Shown one piece after another: positions 1 through 10,948 of a stretch of 64,000 bases of DNA. Below the pieces are notes generated by a model. It ran no database searches and was not told where the DNA came from. It worked only from the letters and a program-made list of their open reading frames with translations. Position 1 is the stretch's first letter; every line of letters starts with the position of its first letter. The position numbers and the translations under genes are program-made. The DNA lies in the NCBI RefSeq assembly GCF_937616625.2, contig NC_065576.1, positions 10,480,501 through 10,544,500 of the forward strand. Direction: 5' to 3'. This DNA is from Mercurialis annua. Taxonomy: Eukaryota; Streptophyta; Magnoliopsida; Malpighiales; Euphorbiaceae.

Positions 1-3000
1 CTGCTTGCAACTCTTTGATCTGATCTCTCAACGTCGATCGTATCGTTAACTGAGCCATTAGGTTTCCGAGAGATGAGATCTCAAACTCAACCCCTTGGCT
101 AAACATCGTATGAATCTCGTTGATTAATGGTCTCCGCCACGCCGTTGTAACGTGCGAGAGACTTCCTGCCGACTTTCTGCTTAATGCATCCGCCACTACA
201 TTAGCCTTGCCTGGATGATATTGTATCGTGCAATCATAATCTTTCAGTAACTCCATCCATCGTCGTTGTCTGAGGTTCAACTCTCGTTGATCGAAAATGT
301 ACTTTAAGCTTTTATGATCTGTAAAGATCTCGCACGTAGCGCCGTATAAATAATGTCTCCAGATCTTTAACGCAAATATCACTGCTGCTAGCTCTAGATC
401 ATGCGTCGGATAATTCGTCTCGTGCTTCTTAAGCTGTCGCGAAGCGTACGCTATTACTCTACCGTGTTGCATAAGAACACATCCTAGTCCAACTCTTGAC
501 GCATCACAGTAAACTGTGAATCCTTCCGTTCCTTCTGGTAGCGCTAAGACTGGTGCCGTCGTCAGACACTCTTTCAATTTCAGAAAACTGAGTTCACATT
601 GGTCCGTCCAATTGAATTTCGCGTTCTTTTGAGTTAACTTTGTCAAAGGTACAACGATCTTCGAAAAGTCCTGTACAAATCGTCTGTAATATCCCGCTAA
701 ACCAAGGAAACTTCTAACTTCCGTAACTGATTCAGGCCGCTTCCATTTTATCACAGCTTCGATCTTCTTTGGGTCAACCTTAATGCCGCTTTGTGAAACC
801 ACATGACCTAAGAAAGCCACTTCCGTTAGCCAAAATTCACATTTAGAGAATTTGGCGTAAAGCTGATGCTCTCTTAGCGTCTGTAGTACTATTCGCAAAT
901 GTTGAGCGTGCTCTTCTTCTGAACGTGAATAGATCAAAATATCGTCAATAAATACGATCACGAACTGATCCAAGTATGGTTTGAATATCCTATTCATCAA
1001 ATCCATGAAGGCTGCTGGGGCGTTCGTCAATCCGAATGACATAACGAGGAACTTATAATGTCCATATTGAGTTCGGAAAGCAGTCTTTTGTATGTCATCT
1101 TTACGAATCTTCAATTGATGATAGCCTGATCTTAGATCAATCTTGGAGAAAAACTTCGCTCCTTGTAACTGGTCGAACAAATCGTCGATTCTAGGTAAAG
1201 GATACTTATTCTTAATCGTCACCTTATTCAGCTGTCGATAATCGATACATAATCGAAGCGATCCATCCTTCTTTTTCACGAATAACACTGGTGCACCCCA
1301 CGGGGATACACTCGGTCTGATAAAACCACGATCAAACAATTCTTCTAGCTGATTCTTAAGTTCTTTGAGCTCTGCTGGCGCCATTCGATAAGGAGGTATC
1401 GATATCGGCTTTGTGCCGGGAGCCAATTCGATACAAAATTCAATCTCGCGATCTGGGGGTAATCCAGGTAATTCCTCTGGAAAAACGTCTGGATATTCCG
1501 ACACAACTGGCACATCACTTAAATTTACACTTTTCTTCTCCACGTCTCGTACTACTGCTAAGAATCCTTGACATCCCTTCTTCAACATACTACAAGCTTT
1601 AATAGCTGAAATAATACTCATAGAAGATTCCATCTTATCACCCTGAATTGAAACCGGTTCAATTCCAGGCGTGTTAAACGTCACCGTCTTCTTCCGGCAA
1701 TCCACATCAGCGTAGTGCTGAGCTAGCCAATCCATTCCTAGTATGACGTCAAAAGCTAATACTTCGAGTAAAATCAAGTCAACTAACAAATCTTGTCCTT
1801 GAACTTTCACAGGACAAGACGGGTAAATGATACTAACTTCCACACTTTCTCCAACTGGAGTAGCTACAGATAAAGGGTTTCTAAGGTACGCTGGTTGCAT
1901 TCCTAACTTACTAGCAAAACTAGGCGAAACAAACGAATGCGTAGCGCCCGGATCAAATAAAATTAGTGCGTCTTGAGAAGCGATAGAAAAGGTACCTTGC
2001 ACCACCGCATTGGAAGCCTGAGCCTCCTGAGGATTCAGTGCAAAGACCATAGCTTGACTTCCGCCAGCCTGCAAAGTCTGGCCAGTACCGCGTCCTCCGC
2101 CATTTCTGCCTCCTCGATTTGCATAACCACGGCCTCTCTGGCCAGTGAAGGTACTTCCTATCTGATCATATCCTGACGCTATATGTTGCGCAGTTCTCTG
2201 CTGTTGATAAGAAGGCTGTACTACAGTAGTCATCGAACCTTGGGGCATCTGCCTTGGACAATCTCTAGCAAAGTGACCTCGTTGACCACAGTTAAAACAC
2301 GCTCCATTAGCAGTGTAACACGCGCCATAGTGCCTCCTATTATAGTTCAGACATAAAGGAACTCCGCCTCCCATGTCACTCATCGATCTGGCACTAAATC
2401 CGGTGCCTGAAGTGCTGACTCTAGTTCCATACCGAGCTCTCTTATTTCTCTGTTGACGTGATGGAGGTCGAGAATAACTCCCAGCATATGATCGGGTAGG
2501 TGCGCTCTGTACGCTGCGAAACGTATTATCTCTCACAGGTGCAACATTGGAAGGGTCAGGAATTCTTCCAAAACGGATAAGAGAAACTTCCATTTGCCTA
2601 GCACTGTCAATCAGTTGCACTAGGGTTCTTCCGATATCAGACGTCAGACTCACAAATTCAGCTCCTAGACCCTCTATAAACCTTGAGTTCACTCTGACTG
2701 GGTCTGTAGTCAGGTCTGGTGCAAACCTACTCACTCTAGTGAACTCCATCACATACTCTTGCACAGATCGATTGCCTCTACTCAGGGTCAACCACTGACT
2801 ACGATAACTCTCCGTCACCGCATAAGGTAAAAAGTATTCCCTAAAGTGGTTTGTAAATTTAGCCCAGGTCATAGTGTCCATGGTTGGCTGAATATACTGC
2901 TGAAACCAATCTTTCGCAGGTCCTTTCAATGACATTTCCACCATAATGATGGTCTGTCTCTCATTAGCTTGCAGGCGTTGAGCATTACGTTCTACTTCTT

Positions 3001-3381
3001 CAAGGAAATCGAGAGCATCGCCTGTACTGTCAAACTTAGTTGGCTTGAGGCGCATATAAGCCAAAACGATATCTCGATCAGTGAAAGCCACATTGCGTAA
3101 CTGTTGCTGCTGTAGTTGTTCACGATGCATATTTTGCACCCCAGCCTGATTAGCTTGCATAGCCGCAATTCCCGTAAGGAACTGATTCAGATCAAAACCC
3201 ACAACATTAGGTTGCTGGGCTTGCGCTTGCACTCCAGGTGCCTGCGCCTGGGCCTCTTGCAACCACCTCCTCCGTGAACAGAAGACTCATCTTGAGCTTC
3301 TGGATGGACGTTATGCGCCCCTTCTATAACGTTTCGTGCTGCAGCGGCAGCTCGCTCTACTTCTTATCGTTGGTCAGACAT
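1..3381 (-). pseudogene. Ty3 gag-pol polyprotein, partial, with N-terminal lesions
   Basis: Reading leftward, the apparent start codon (3379-3381, MSDQR...) is followed after five codons by a TAA (3364-3366). About 100 bases later, near 3262, the frame shifts by one base. From there a single open frame of about 3.25 kb runs to the window edge. It carries a gag domain, a CCHC knuckle ([14 protein letters not shown], 2259-2300), a protease with DPGATHSF (about 1945) instead of the common D-S/T-G-A, an RT with FIDD (about 941-952), and an RNase H ending in the VADALSRK signature (near 185). Pol therefore looks preserved while gag cannot be made from its own start. Integrase is cut off by the window. 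An ATG inside gag could in principle restart translation. Confidence 0.88.
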
Positions 3382-3628
3382 CCTGACCGAGACAAACATC
3401 GTTACTTAGCTACATAATCGCATATTATCGCAAACGCATACCGTATTAAACACGCATCTCCTCACATGCGAACACACACATAAGACAGACTCACATCCTA
3501 GAGGGAAAGCTGAAAGTTTGAAAATCAAATGAATACGTAACAAAGACAAGACTTGAGTCCTATATGCTGCAGTAGAATCCTAGGAAAATCAATCACTCTT
3601 CTGACATAAGCAATGGTAACTGGACCAT

Positions 3629-3640
3629 GCTCTGATACCA
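3629..3640 (-). other. Primer-binding site (tRNA-Met type) of the Ty3 element
   Basis: On the minus strand this reads TGGTATCAGAGC, the usual initiator tRNA-Met complement of plant retrotransposons, four bases inside the LTR end. It fixes the direction of the element and the LTR boundary at 3645. Confidence 0.92.
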
Positions 3641-4901
3641 ACATTGTCACGACCCAATCTCAGAGCCGAGACCGGCGCTAGGGAATGGGAGTGGTTGCTC
3701 CGAAACCCGTAGCAAGCCTAAAAACGTAAAATAATTTTTCACAAACGCAAGCGTCATGCATGACATAAATAAACACGTGTCACGCAGAAGCACACATGCC
3801 AGGCATACATATCCTCTGGCAGTCACAATATAAATAACGCAGCAAGCGTAAAACGTTTAAGACTTTAAAACGGTAAAGTTATATTTACAGAAAGCTACAC
3901 ATACAAGCTGACTTACAAAACACTTATCTACTGCAGCTCTAAGAGTAAAGTACTGTTTCTTTACATACTCAAAAATACAGACTTCTGGAAGTAGGATAGA
4001 AGTCCGTTGCTTCAAAGCGTCTTTATCCTGAAAGGAAATCTGTGAGGGGTCAGTATATTGGGATATACTGAGTGAGTTCATACATTTACTAATAAGTATT
4101 CAAACAAAACATAAAATCGTAATCAATCATATGCAGCCAAGTACATGATCCGATTGAAACCTTAATCCTCAAACATACTAATAATCAATCGATCAACCCA
4201 ATCATAAATATCAATTGCGAGTCCAACTCGCTGGTGGCCCAGCCACTAGATACGGGGACTTCCAGGCTACACCGTAGCCGAGTTCACTCGCATATCGAAA
4301 TCATAACCCAATCGTAAATTTCATATTCATCATCAGCTCCCAGCTGAGTTATATCAAAACTGGTGATCACACAGTCCTATTGTCGCCCAATAGGTAGCAC
4401 GTTCCATCGGATCAATACTGGTTTCAAATCAACCATATGTAATTCATAAAAAGAATTCGCATATAAAACATGCAATTCAAATATAAAGCAATATAAAATA
4501 ATTGCTTAAATAAATACTTTAAAAGCAAATCGTATAAACTCACAGAAAACGCTTATCCAAAAATACGTCGGGGCTTTAGAACATCAAGCTTCCCGAACTA
4601 CTGGTCCAGCTGCTTCTTGCCTCGCCGGATCTAAAACAATTTTAAAACATTTGACTTGTATTAGAATCCTATTCTAAGATTGACTCTAGACTCAAGACTC
4701 AACACGTTTCACTTTCATTAATCGTCGTGCTTCTCACGTATACTCCGATAAACGGTATCAACCTCGTTTATGGATCGTATAACATTTCTAATTCAATCTT
4801 TTTATAACCTCATTAGGTTAACTACTATTCGATTTCCGATTCAACACGCGTATTCAATTAATTCAATCGAGGTACGAAGATTCAGGGTGCGAGAATCGGA
4901 A

Positions 4902-5012
4902 GGTGCACGCTCGTGCAGGGAGGTACACGTTCGTGTACCCTGGTACACGTTCGTGTACCATTGATGGTACACGTTCGTGTACCACAAGTACACGATCGTG
5001 TACTGTCGTGCA
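4902..5012. repeat. Array of 16-bp palindromes in LTR A
   Basis: Four clear units of the palindrome GTACACGNTCGTGTAC lie at 4923-4938, 4943-4958, 4967-4982 and 4988-5003. The last is a perfect palindrome. Degenerate GTGCACG/CGTGCAC versions flank them at 4902-4917 and 5005-5012. Arrays of the same unit length but different bases occupy the matching place in the other long LTRs. Confidence 0.9.
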
Positions 5013-5373
5013 CGATCCCCGGAATCGATTTCCGAGGTTCCCGACCTGCTATATACGCAAAAACGCTCCAAACTCAACCAAAACGCATATTCCAAGCTCA
5101 AAACGCTATATATCAATCCTATACTCGATAAAACGATAAAATCGTTTCGTGGCCTAAAACTTTGAATCGATATAACTCAAAATATAATCAACGAAACGTT
5201 AAAACGTCAAGCTTACCGTGATTCGCCTCGAGAATACGATCAATTCGAGCTATTAAACGTCGAAAATGGACGAGAAACGGAATCGAGCGTCGGAACCGAA
5301 TGAAACGAGCGAGAGAGAAAGAAATGAACTGAGAAAGAAAATGAAAGCATCTGGATCCTTCTCCCTCTCATTT

Positions 5374-5408
<35 letters not shown>
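5374..5408 (-). promoter_or_regulatory. TATA-rich tract, likely LTR A core promoter
   Basis: A (TA)n run about 410-440 bases into the LTR, followed on the minus strand by a pyrimidine/purine leader. LTR B has a TATATATA at the corresponding place (8094-8103) and LTR D has TTTATATAG near 15200. This is inferred from position and was not tested. Confidence 0.45.
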
Positions 5409-5410
<2 letters not shown>

Positions 5411-5815
5411 TGGCTAATTTGCACTTTGATCCTTGAAACTTTTCAAAAGTTTCAATTTAGTCCAAAACTTATTCAACTAATCTTTCTATTAATTCAAATA
5501 CATATTATTTATCTCCGAATAAATAATACTAACTTAAAATATAGATTCCCATCGAAAATCCTCAAATTTCTATTTTCGGGCTTAATTGGCTAATTTGCAC
5601 TTTAGCCCCTAAACTTTTCAAAATTTACAATTTAGCCCCAAAATATCTCCACATCCAACTTTTCAAATTTAATTCCTTAAATCCCGCTAATTGACTCATT
5701 AAATTTTTATTCTGAATTTTTGATATAATTAAATTAAATTTTTCTTAATTTAATTTATCGAAAATCACGACACGTGGCACGACTTAATTACCTTAAAATA
5801 TTTTGGGGTATTACA

Positions 5816-6314
5816 AAAACGCTGCAAAGCTGTAAGTTTGTAGTTGTAGGGGAGGTTTTTAACCGCCCCTAGCACGTGTAGGGGCGGTTTCTAGGGGCGG
5901 TTATACATAAAAAAACCCCAAAAAATTCTTTTTTTTTAGTTTTTTTTCCGGCGATGAGGGTCGGCCGACCCTCCTCGACTCTCCCTAATTCTGCCACCGC
6001 CAGAAAAGAGTGGCGCCGCCGACATATCTTTTGGAGTATTCGCCACTCTATGTGACGCCATGATTCTCCAGTCCTCAAATCCTCCGGATCTTCATACTTG
6101 CATTCAGATCGTCTTTTTGTGTTTACGGGCTCATTCAGGCTTGAAATTGCTCTATGTTTGAACCCACGGGCCTGTAATTAGTTGTAGGATTTATTTCTGT
6201 TTCCAGTCCTAGTTAGCATCTTTCCGCCACATCAGCAAAAGTACGCATCACCATATCATCATGGGCTTCGAAGCCCAACAGCCGGCCTAGCAACTTCTAG
6301 AGGCGTTTCCCACT
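5816..6314. other. Spacer with CACTA-like subterminal repeats
   Basis: At 5850-5905 the motif GGGGCGGTT occurs several times in both orientations (for example ACCGCCCCTAGCACGTG followed by TAGGGGCGGTTT). Inverted GGGCGGTT motifs are typical of subterminal regions of plant CACTA transposons, so this may be the end of a truncated one. No CACTA terminus is visible because the LTR A end abuts it. From 5950 to 6314 I see only a GC-richer stretch with no open gene. Confidence 0.4.
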
Positions 6315-7194
6315 TTGTTCGGACCCAAAATCGATTCTGGTTTAGATTAGGGGACTCATGTTGACCAGAGGAACAAATTCTGTGTTTTGACCGAACCTGA
6401 ATCTGGCTATATCGATAGATAACCGCCAAAGGCTCTAGAAAGAGGTTTAAAAGTACCTCTAACCTTATATGTATATCAACAGCAATTTGGGTATGTAAAC
6501 GTTGTTTGTTGCTTTGAATGTATGTCCAAATCCATCATTAGCATGACTAATCAGATAATCATGTTAATTTAGTTTCAAACTAATCAAATCACATAAAAAT
6601 TCCAGGGCTTCCATGAAAACAATTATTAGTGGTTGTATAGGCATTCAAGACGGTTAATCTAAAACCAATATCACATTTACATCTGGTTTAGGCTTTATGC
6701 ATGTAATTAGAATAAAATCCACATTTGCCTGGTATGTGTTAGAAATCCAAGGATTAGATGCTTGTTCAGGAGTACTTGCTTCTTGTGTCACCATGCCAGT
6801 CCAGGTCGAGTCATATGCGAGTCTTAAATGTAATGCATGTTTACATTTCTGCACTTACTTTCTAGTCCTTTATTTTCCAATTATTTACCTTTCTAGCCGT
6901 TTTACTTTCCAGTATGCTATCTTTTGGACTTCTTGCTTTGATGAGATGATATTTCTATTTGGAATATGTAGGTTAAATTGATAAAATCAATAAGTCAAGT
7001 AAAGAGTTAGGTTGTGTCCACGAACCCAAATTTTTTGGTCTAATGCACGATAATCTCATTGATAGGCGTCTGAGGTTTTCGAGTCGGTAGAAAAGGTATC
7101 TTCCAGCTATGCTAGACGGCGACTCCATTTTTTAAAATAAACCAGACCAAGGTTGTCATAAGCATGGGCGAGCCCGACCCCCACTTCACTCACA
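6315..7194 (+). repeat. Tat/Ogre-like LTR, plus orientation
   Basis: This block is homologous to the reverse complement of 19625-20475. Shared stretches include the part around GATTAGATGCTTGTT and the 3' end, which finishes in CTCACA in both copies. Immediately after it the sequence reads TGGCGACTCAACTGGGGAC (7196-7214). That resembles the non-Met primer-binding site of Tat/Ogre-type Ty3 elements, which I recall as tRNA-Arg. The 5' limit, near TGTTCGG at 6315, is set only by where similarity between the copies stops. The copies are clearly diverged, so the element is old. Confidence 0.7.
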
Positions 7195-7195
7195 G

Positions 7196-7214
7196 TGGCG
7201 ACTCAACTGGGGAC
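7196..7214 (+). other. Putative primer-binding site of the Tat/Ogre-like element
   Basis: TGGCGACTCAACTGGGGAC directly follows the CTCACA end of the LTR with a one-base spacer. The tRNA assignment (Arg) is from memory of Ogre-type elements. Confidence 0.55.
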
Positions 7215-7558
7215 ATATCAAAACTATTTTTAAACATATAGAACCAAAAAAACTTTTTTTCAACTATTTTATCTTGGACACAATCACATGACTTGCAACA
7301 TATTGATCCTATCAATGTACCAGACATATCTCTCACCTGCTGCATTGCATTATAATTTATCTTCTCATCTTACTCTCTAGGAGTCCCTTTTATCAACCCC
7401 GATGCTCATAGCTGATCTCAGATTCTAGCGTTGAACTCCAATGCCCAGAGCGTCTTATGCGGAGTAGCATCACTTAAAACCTCGTATCTTAGTCGCTTGC
7501 ACTCTTGATATAGGAGACCCATCAAAGGTATATTTTTGTGGGGACCTAAGCCGGTTAA
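7215..7558 (+). other. Leader of the Tat/Ogre-like element, left part
   Basis: A non-coding stretch after the primer site, interrupted at 7559 by solo LTR B and probably continuing at 10052. No open frame was recognised. The flanks of LTR B share GGTTA, supporting one original sequence split by the insertion. Confidence 0.45.
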
Positions 7559-8093
7559 TGTAATACCCCAAATATTTTAGGATAATTAAGTCGTGCCACA
7601 TGTCGTAAATTCCGATGAAATAAGCTAAGATGTATTTAATTTAATAATATCGGAAATTTAGAATAATTTTTATTGAGCGGATTAGCGGGATTGAAGAAAA
7701 AGGCTTAGAAAATTAATATAAAATAAAATATAAGTCCTGTGACGGAAATTATTTCGCCAAAGTTCGCGAAATATTTTATAGTATCTATGGTAAAAGTTTC
7801 AAGTCAATCGGAGACTGTTTCAAATTTGGACGCGGATCCGTTTTGGACTAAATTGCAAATTTTGAAAAGTTCAAGGACCAAAACGTAAATTAGCAAATTA
7901 ATCCTCAAGAATAGCGATTAAAAGATCATTGATGGAAAATAATAATTTTGGAATCGTATTATTTGTTTGGATATAAATAATACGTACGTAATTGAGTTAA
8001 AGTAAATAATTAATCGTTAAGTTAAAATAGAAAGTTTTAAAGAGAATTGGTTTAAGTTAAAGAGATGAAGGATTAAAAGAGTACGTTAGCCAT

Positions 8094-8103
8094 TATATAT
8101 ATA
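8094..8103 (+). promoter_or_regulatory. Probable TATA box of LTR B
   Basis: ATTATATATATACCC stands about 540 bases into the LTR, followed by a short leader. The corresponding place in LTR A holds a (TA)n tract. Assignment is by position and comparison only. Confidence 0.5.
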
Positions 8104-8454
8104 CCCTTCATCAGATGAAGGATCCAGAGCCTTCATTCTCTTTTCTTCGTTCTTCGTCAATTTCTTTACGGTTTATCGCTCGATCTCTGTTTCTCGTCTG
8201 TTTTCGACGTTCCATAGCTCGAATCGATCGTGTTTCATTGGCGAATCACAGTAAGCTTGTCGTTTTACTGTTTGATTGAGTATTTTGAATGATATATCGA
8301 TTTAAAGTTTTAGGCCGCAGAACTGTTTCATCGTTTAGGATCGATTTATAGCATTTTGAGTTTGGATTTTGAGTTATTGATGTATTTGAACGCATTAGGG
8401 GCGTTTTTAAGTTGGTTAGCACGTCGAAAATGGCTCGGGGAGTGAACCCCGGGG

Positions 8455-8531
8455 CTGCACATCATGCAGCCAACACGCTGCACGAACGTACAGCAGTCTG
8501 CACGTTCGCGCAGCGTACTGCACAAATGTGA
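8455..8531. repeat. Palindrome array in LTR B
   Basis: 16-bp inverted units CTGCACGAACGTACAG (8478-8493) and CTGCACGTTCGCGCAG (8498-8513) are flanked by shorter ones (CTGCACATCATGCAG near 8455, CTGCACAAATGTG near 8519). The base sequence differs from LTR A, but unit size and location match. Confidence 0.8.
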
Positions 8532-10051
8532 AGTCCTTCGCCAGTGGGAATCTTCGATGTGGGCTTTCAGGGCCCTGACGCGACGCAGAAACTTGCTTTC
8601 AGACAATTTCAAGTCGTGTAATCAATCATGATTCAATTGAATTTCAAAAAAAAAGTACAATTAGGGCGTATAACATGAGAAGTAGGATTAGAGTTTTAAC
8701 ATACGGAATTAGACGTTTTAAGTTTAAAGTTTAAGTCGTAAACCTAAAGTTTTATAGGGTTAGTATCGAAGGTAGAACAAGTCGAGTTAGACGCGATTAG
8801 AACTCGACGAGTTACGTATGTGGTTATGTCTCGAGTCTAGAGTGTCTCTAGAGTTAGACTCTTACTCGAGTTATGTTTGTTTGATTCCTATATCCGGCGA
8901 AACACCAGATACCGGACGGGAAGCTCGTGAAGCTTAACGAGTTTTGTTCAACGTGATGTTTTTGGATATAAGCGGTCACTCTGAGTTTATATAATTTATT
9001 TTTAAAGTATTTACATAAGTAATTATTTTATATTGCTTTACATTTGAATTGAATGCTTTTAATGCAATGTTTTGGTATGAAATACGTATATGATTAGTTT
9101 GAAACCAGTATTGATCCGATGGAACGTGCTATCAATTGGGCGACAATAGGACTATGTGATCACCAGTTTTGATTTGATACAGCTGTAAATTTGATTATGA
9201 ATATGAATTTTGAAGTTGGATATGTGAATACGATACGAGCGAGAATTCGGTTGATGTAACCTGAGCCCCGTATCCATTGGGTTGGGCCCACAACTTGGGA
9301 ATTAAGAGATTGGTCGCGGCTGACGTGGTTGAATGTGAACACTCCCGAGTCAGACCATTTGGATCAGTATGATTTGATGAGATATGTTTGTCATGTTCGA
9401 GGATTACGGTTTCAATCGGATCTTGTACTTGGTTGTATATGATTTGAATGTTATTGTATTGTTTTATATTTTACATGAATACTTATTAGTAAATATATAA
9501 ACTCACTCAGTATATTCCCATATACTGACCCCTCACAATCTTTCCTTTCAGGTGAAAGCATTTTAAAGGATGGACTTCCATTTCTTGTTTCGGAAGTTTA
9601 CCGAGTTGAAGTATGTGTCAAAGGACGTATTACTTCATAGTACTGCAGTAGTCCATAGATGTCTGTTTGAACCTAATGTTGAAGTCAAACGGTATACATA
9701 CATATAATTAATTTTAAAGAATGATGTTTTCTTCTGTTTGATTTCTTTGACTAATTACCATTAATGGAATTGGTCACGATTATGAATAGAAACAGGGCAG
9801 TGCTGGATATGAGATATCGCTTGGTAAGACCCTGGTTTCTAAGAATCATTTGTAAATATTTTCGGAAAACAATTAAGATAATTTGATATTTGTAATGATA
9901 ATGTTTTAAAAGGTTTTCTGAAAACGTTTTATATAGAATAATATATTTAATTCGCAAAAAATGCATAGTGGTTCTAGGCTTGCTACGGAATTTGGAGCTA
10001 TCACTCCCATTCCCTAGCGCCGGTCTCGACTCAATAATTTGGGTCATGACA

Positions 10052-10948
10052 GGTTACCACCATACCCTTTTGACTCAGCCCACATGCATTCCAGCTTAGT
10101 CACTTCCCTCTAAGAAAATACCCACTTTAATTGTATATGAGACATATTAACGTAAAGGCCCAAAGCCCACTTTTTCCAAACGTAACATTTTCCAAATCAC
10201 TTTGTCAAAACAAATCCAATATCCAATTTTGATGATCTAGTTTGTAATTCAAACAAATCTAAATTTTCTGTTATCAACCCCGATTTCAAAAATCCTCATC
10301 CAGTTTTCTAATCAAGATTTTTAAAATTTTGGTTTTTATCTAGTCTAAGGTCTAACCTAACAAATTTTACCAAATTTTTAAATCTATCCTTTTTAGGCCG
10401 GACCTAACGACTTTTTCAAAAACACCCTTTTCAAAACTCCAAGACTTCAAAAATTGTCTAGTTTCAATTAGATAAAGTCCATTTACTTGATCAGTCTGCA
10501 TGCTTTTTCTATTTACCTTTAGGGTCACCCTTTTTTGCGACCTTAAGTCACAATTTCTTTTCAAATTCCAGGTTTTTACCTTTAAAGGTCACACTTATTA
10601 CATGTTTCAAACTTTGACCTTCATGGTCACCTTTTAATTTCAGATTCCAATTTTGACCCTTAGGGTCATTTTCCCTTTTTTAACTTTAAGTTACCTATCC
10701 TCTTGTTCACCTTTGATCAATCAAAGGTCGACAACTCTTACATCGACAATGCCGCTTGTCTGTTTGAGAACTGCTAGAGAGTTTGTATATACACATCAAT
10801 AATAGCATTTCAGATGCCACAGTCTAGACCAAAAATCCTAGAAATTATGCCTCGCCCAGAAGCGTGTGTGGGAGTAATAAGGTCGGAAGGACACAATGTG
10901 TCTCCAGGATATAAATTGTTCTACGTGCTACATGTTAAGTAACAATGA
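10052..10948. other. Retroelement-derived spacer with GGGTCA/TGACC repeats
   Basis: This probably continues the leader interrupted at 7558. Between 10500 and 10720 a short degenerate repeat (TTTGACCTTnAGGGTCAC-like) recurs about six times. No gene is visible. Confidence 0.4.

Larger units (their letters stand above)
1..5815 (-). mobile_element. Tekay/Del-like Ty3 LTR retrotransposon, 5' part
   Basis: A Ty3/gypsy element in minus orientation. From right to left it has a 2.17-kb 5' LTR (3645-5815), a 4-base spacer, a primer-binding site (3629-3640), a gag leader, then gag, protease, RT and RNase H up to the window edge. Integrase and the 3' LTR must lie outside. The order PR-RT-RH with a CCHC gag knuckle is typical of Ty3. 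The long LTR and pol sequence resemble the Tekay/Del chromovirus group, but the diagnostic integrase chromodomain is not visible, so the lineage is inferred. The base run after the LTR at 5816 (AAAAC) would be the target duplication, which cannot be checked here. Confidence 0.9.
3645..5815 (-). repeat. 5' LTR A of the Ty3 element (2171 bp)
   Basis: In element direction the LTR begins TGTAATACCCC (right end) and ends GGGTCGTGACA (left end), with TG...CA termini and the primer site just after. It shares blocks with the solo LTRs at 7559-10051 and 13203-15745. These include the block around ATTGATCCGATGGAACGTGC and the terminal block in plus orientation GCGCTAGGGAATGGGAGTGG. A (TA)n tract at 5374-5408 stands where a TATA region is expected. 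A palindrome array lies at 4902-5003, and a donor/acceptor pair suggests an intron at 4028-5216. Confidence 0.9.
7559..10051 (+). repeat. Solo LTR B, Tekay/Del-like (2493 bp)
   Basis: It begins TGTAATACCCCAAATATTTT and ends GGGTCATGACA with no primer site or coding region next to it, so it is a solo LTR. The flanks are CCGGTTA-A on the left and GGTTA on the right, a 5-base duplication (GGTTA) apart from one extra A at the left junction. Internal blocks match LTR A along the whole length. It contains a TATATATA (8094-8103), a donor-like ACA/GTAAGC at 8251, palindromes at 8455-8513, and an acceptor-like TTTCCTTTCAG at 9541-9551. Confidence 0.88.

Noticed and set aside
1411..2798. Plus-strand open frames across the Ty3 pol region
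   Set aside because: They are shadows of the minus-strand gag-pol frame.
4841..5165. Overlapping open frames rich in TRSCT/VHVRVP repeats
   Set aside because: They are read through the palindrome array of LTR A in several frames, so repeats explain them.
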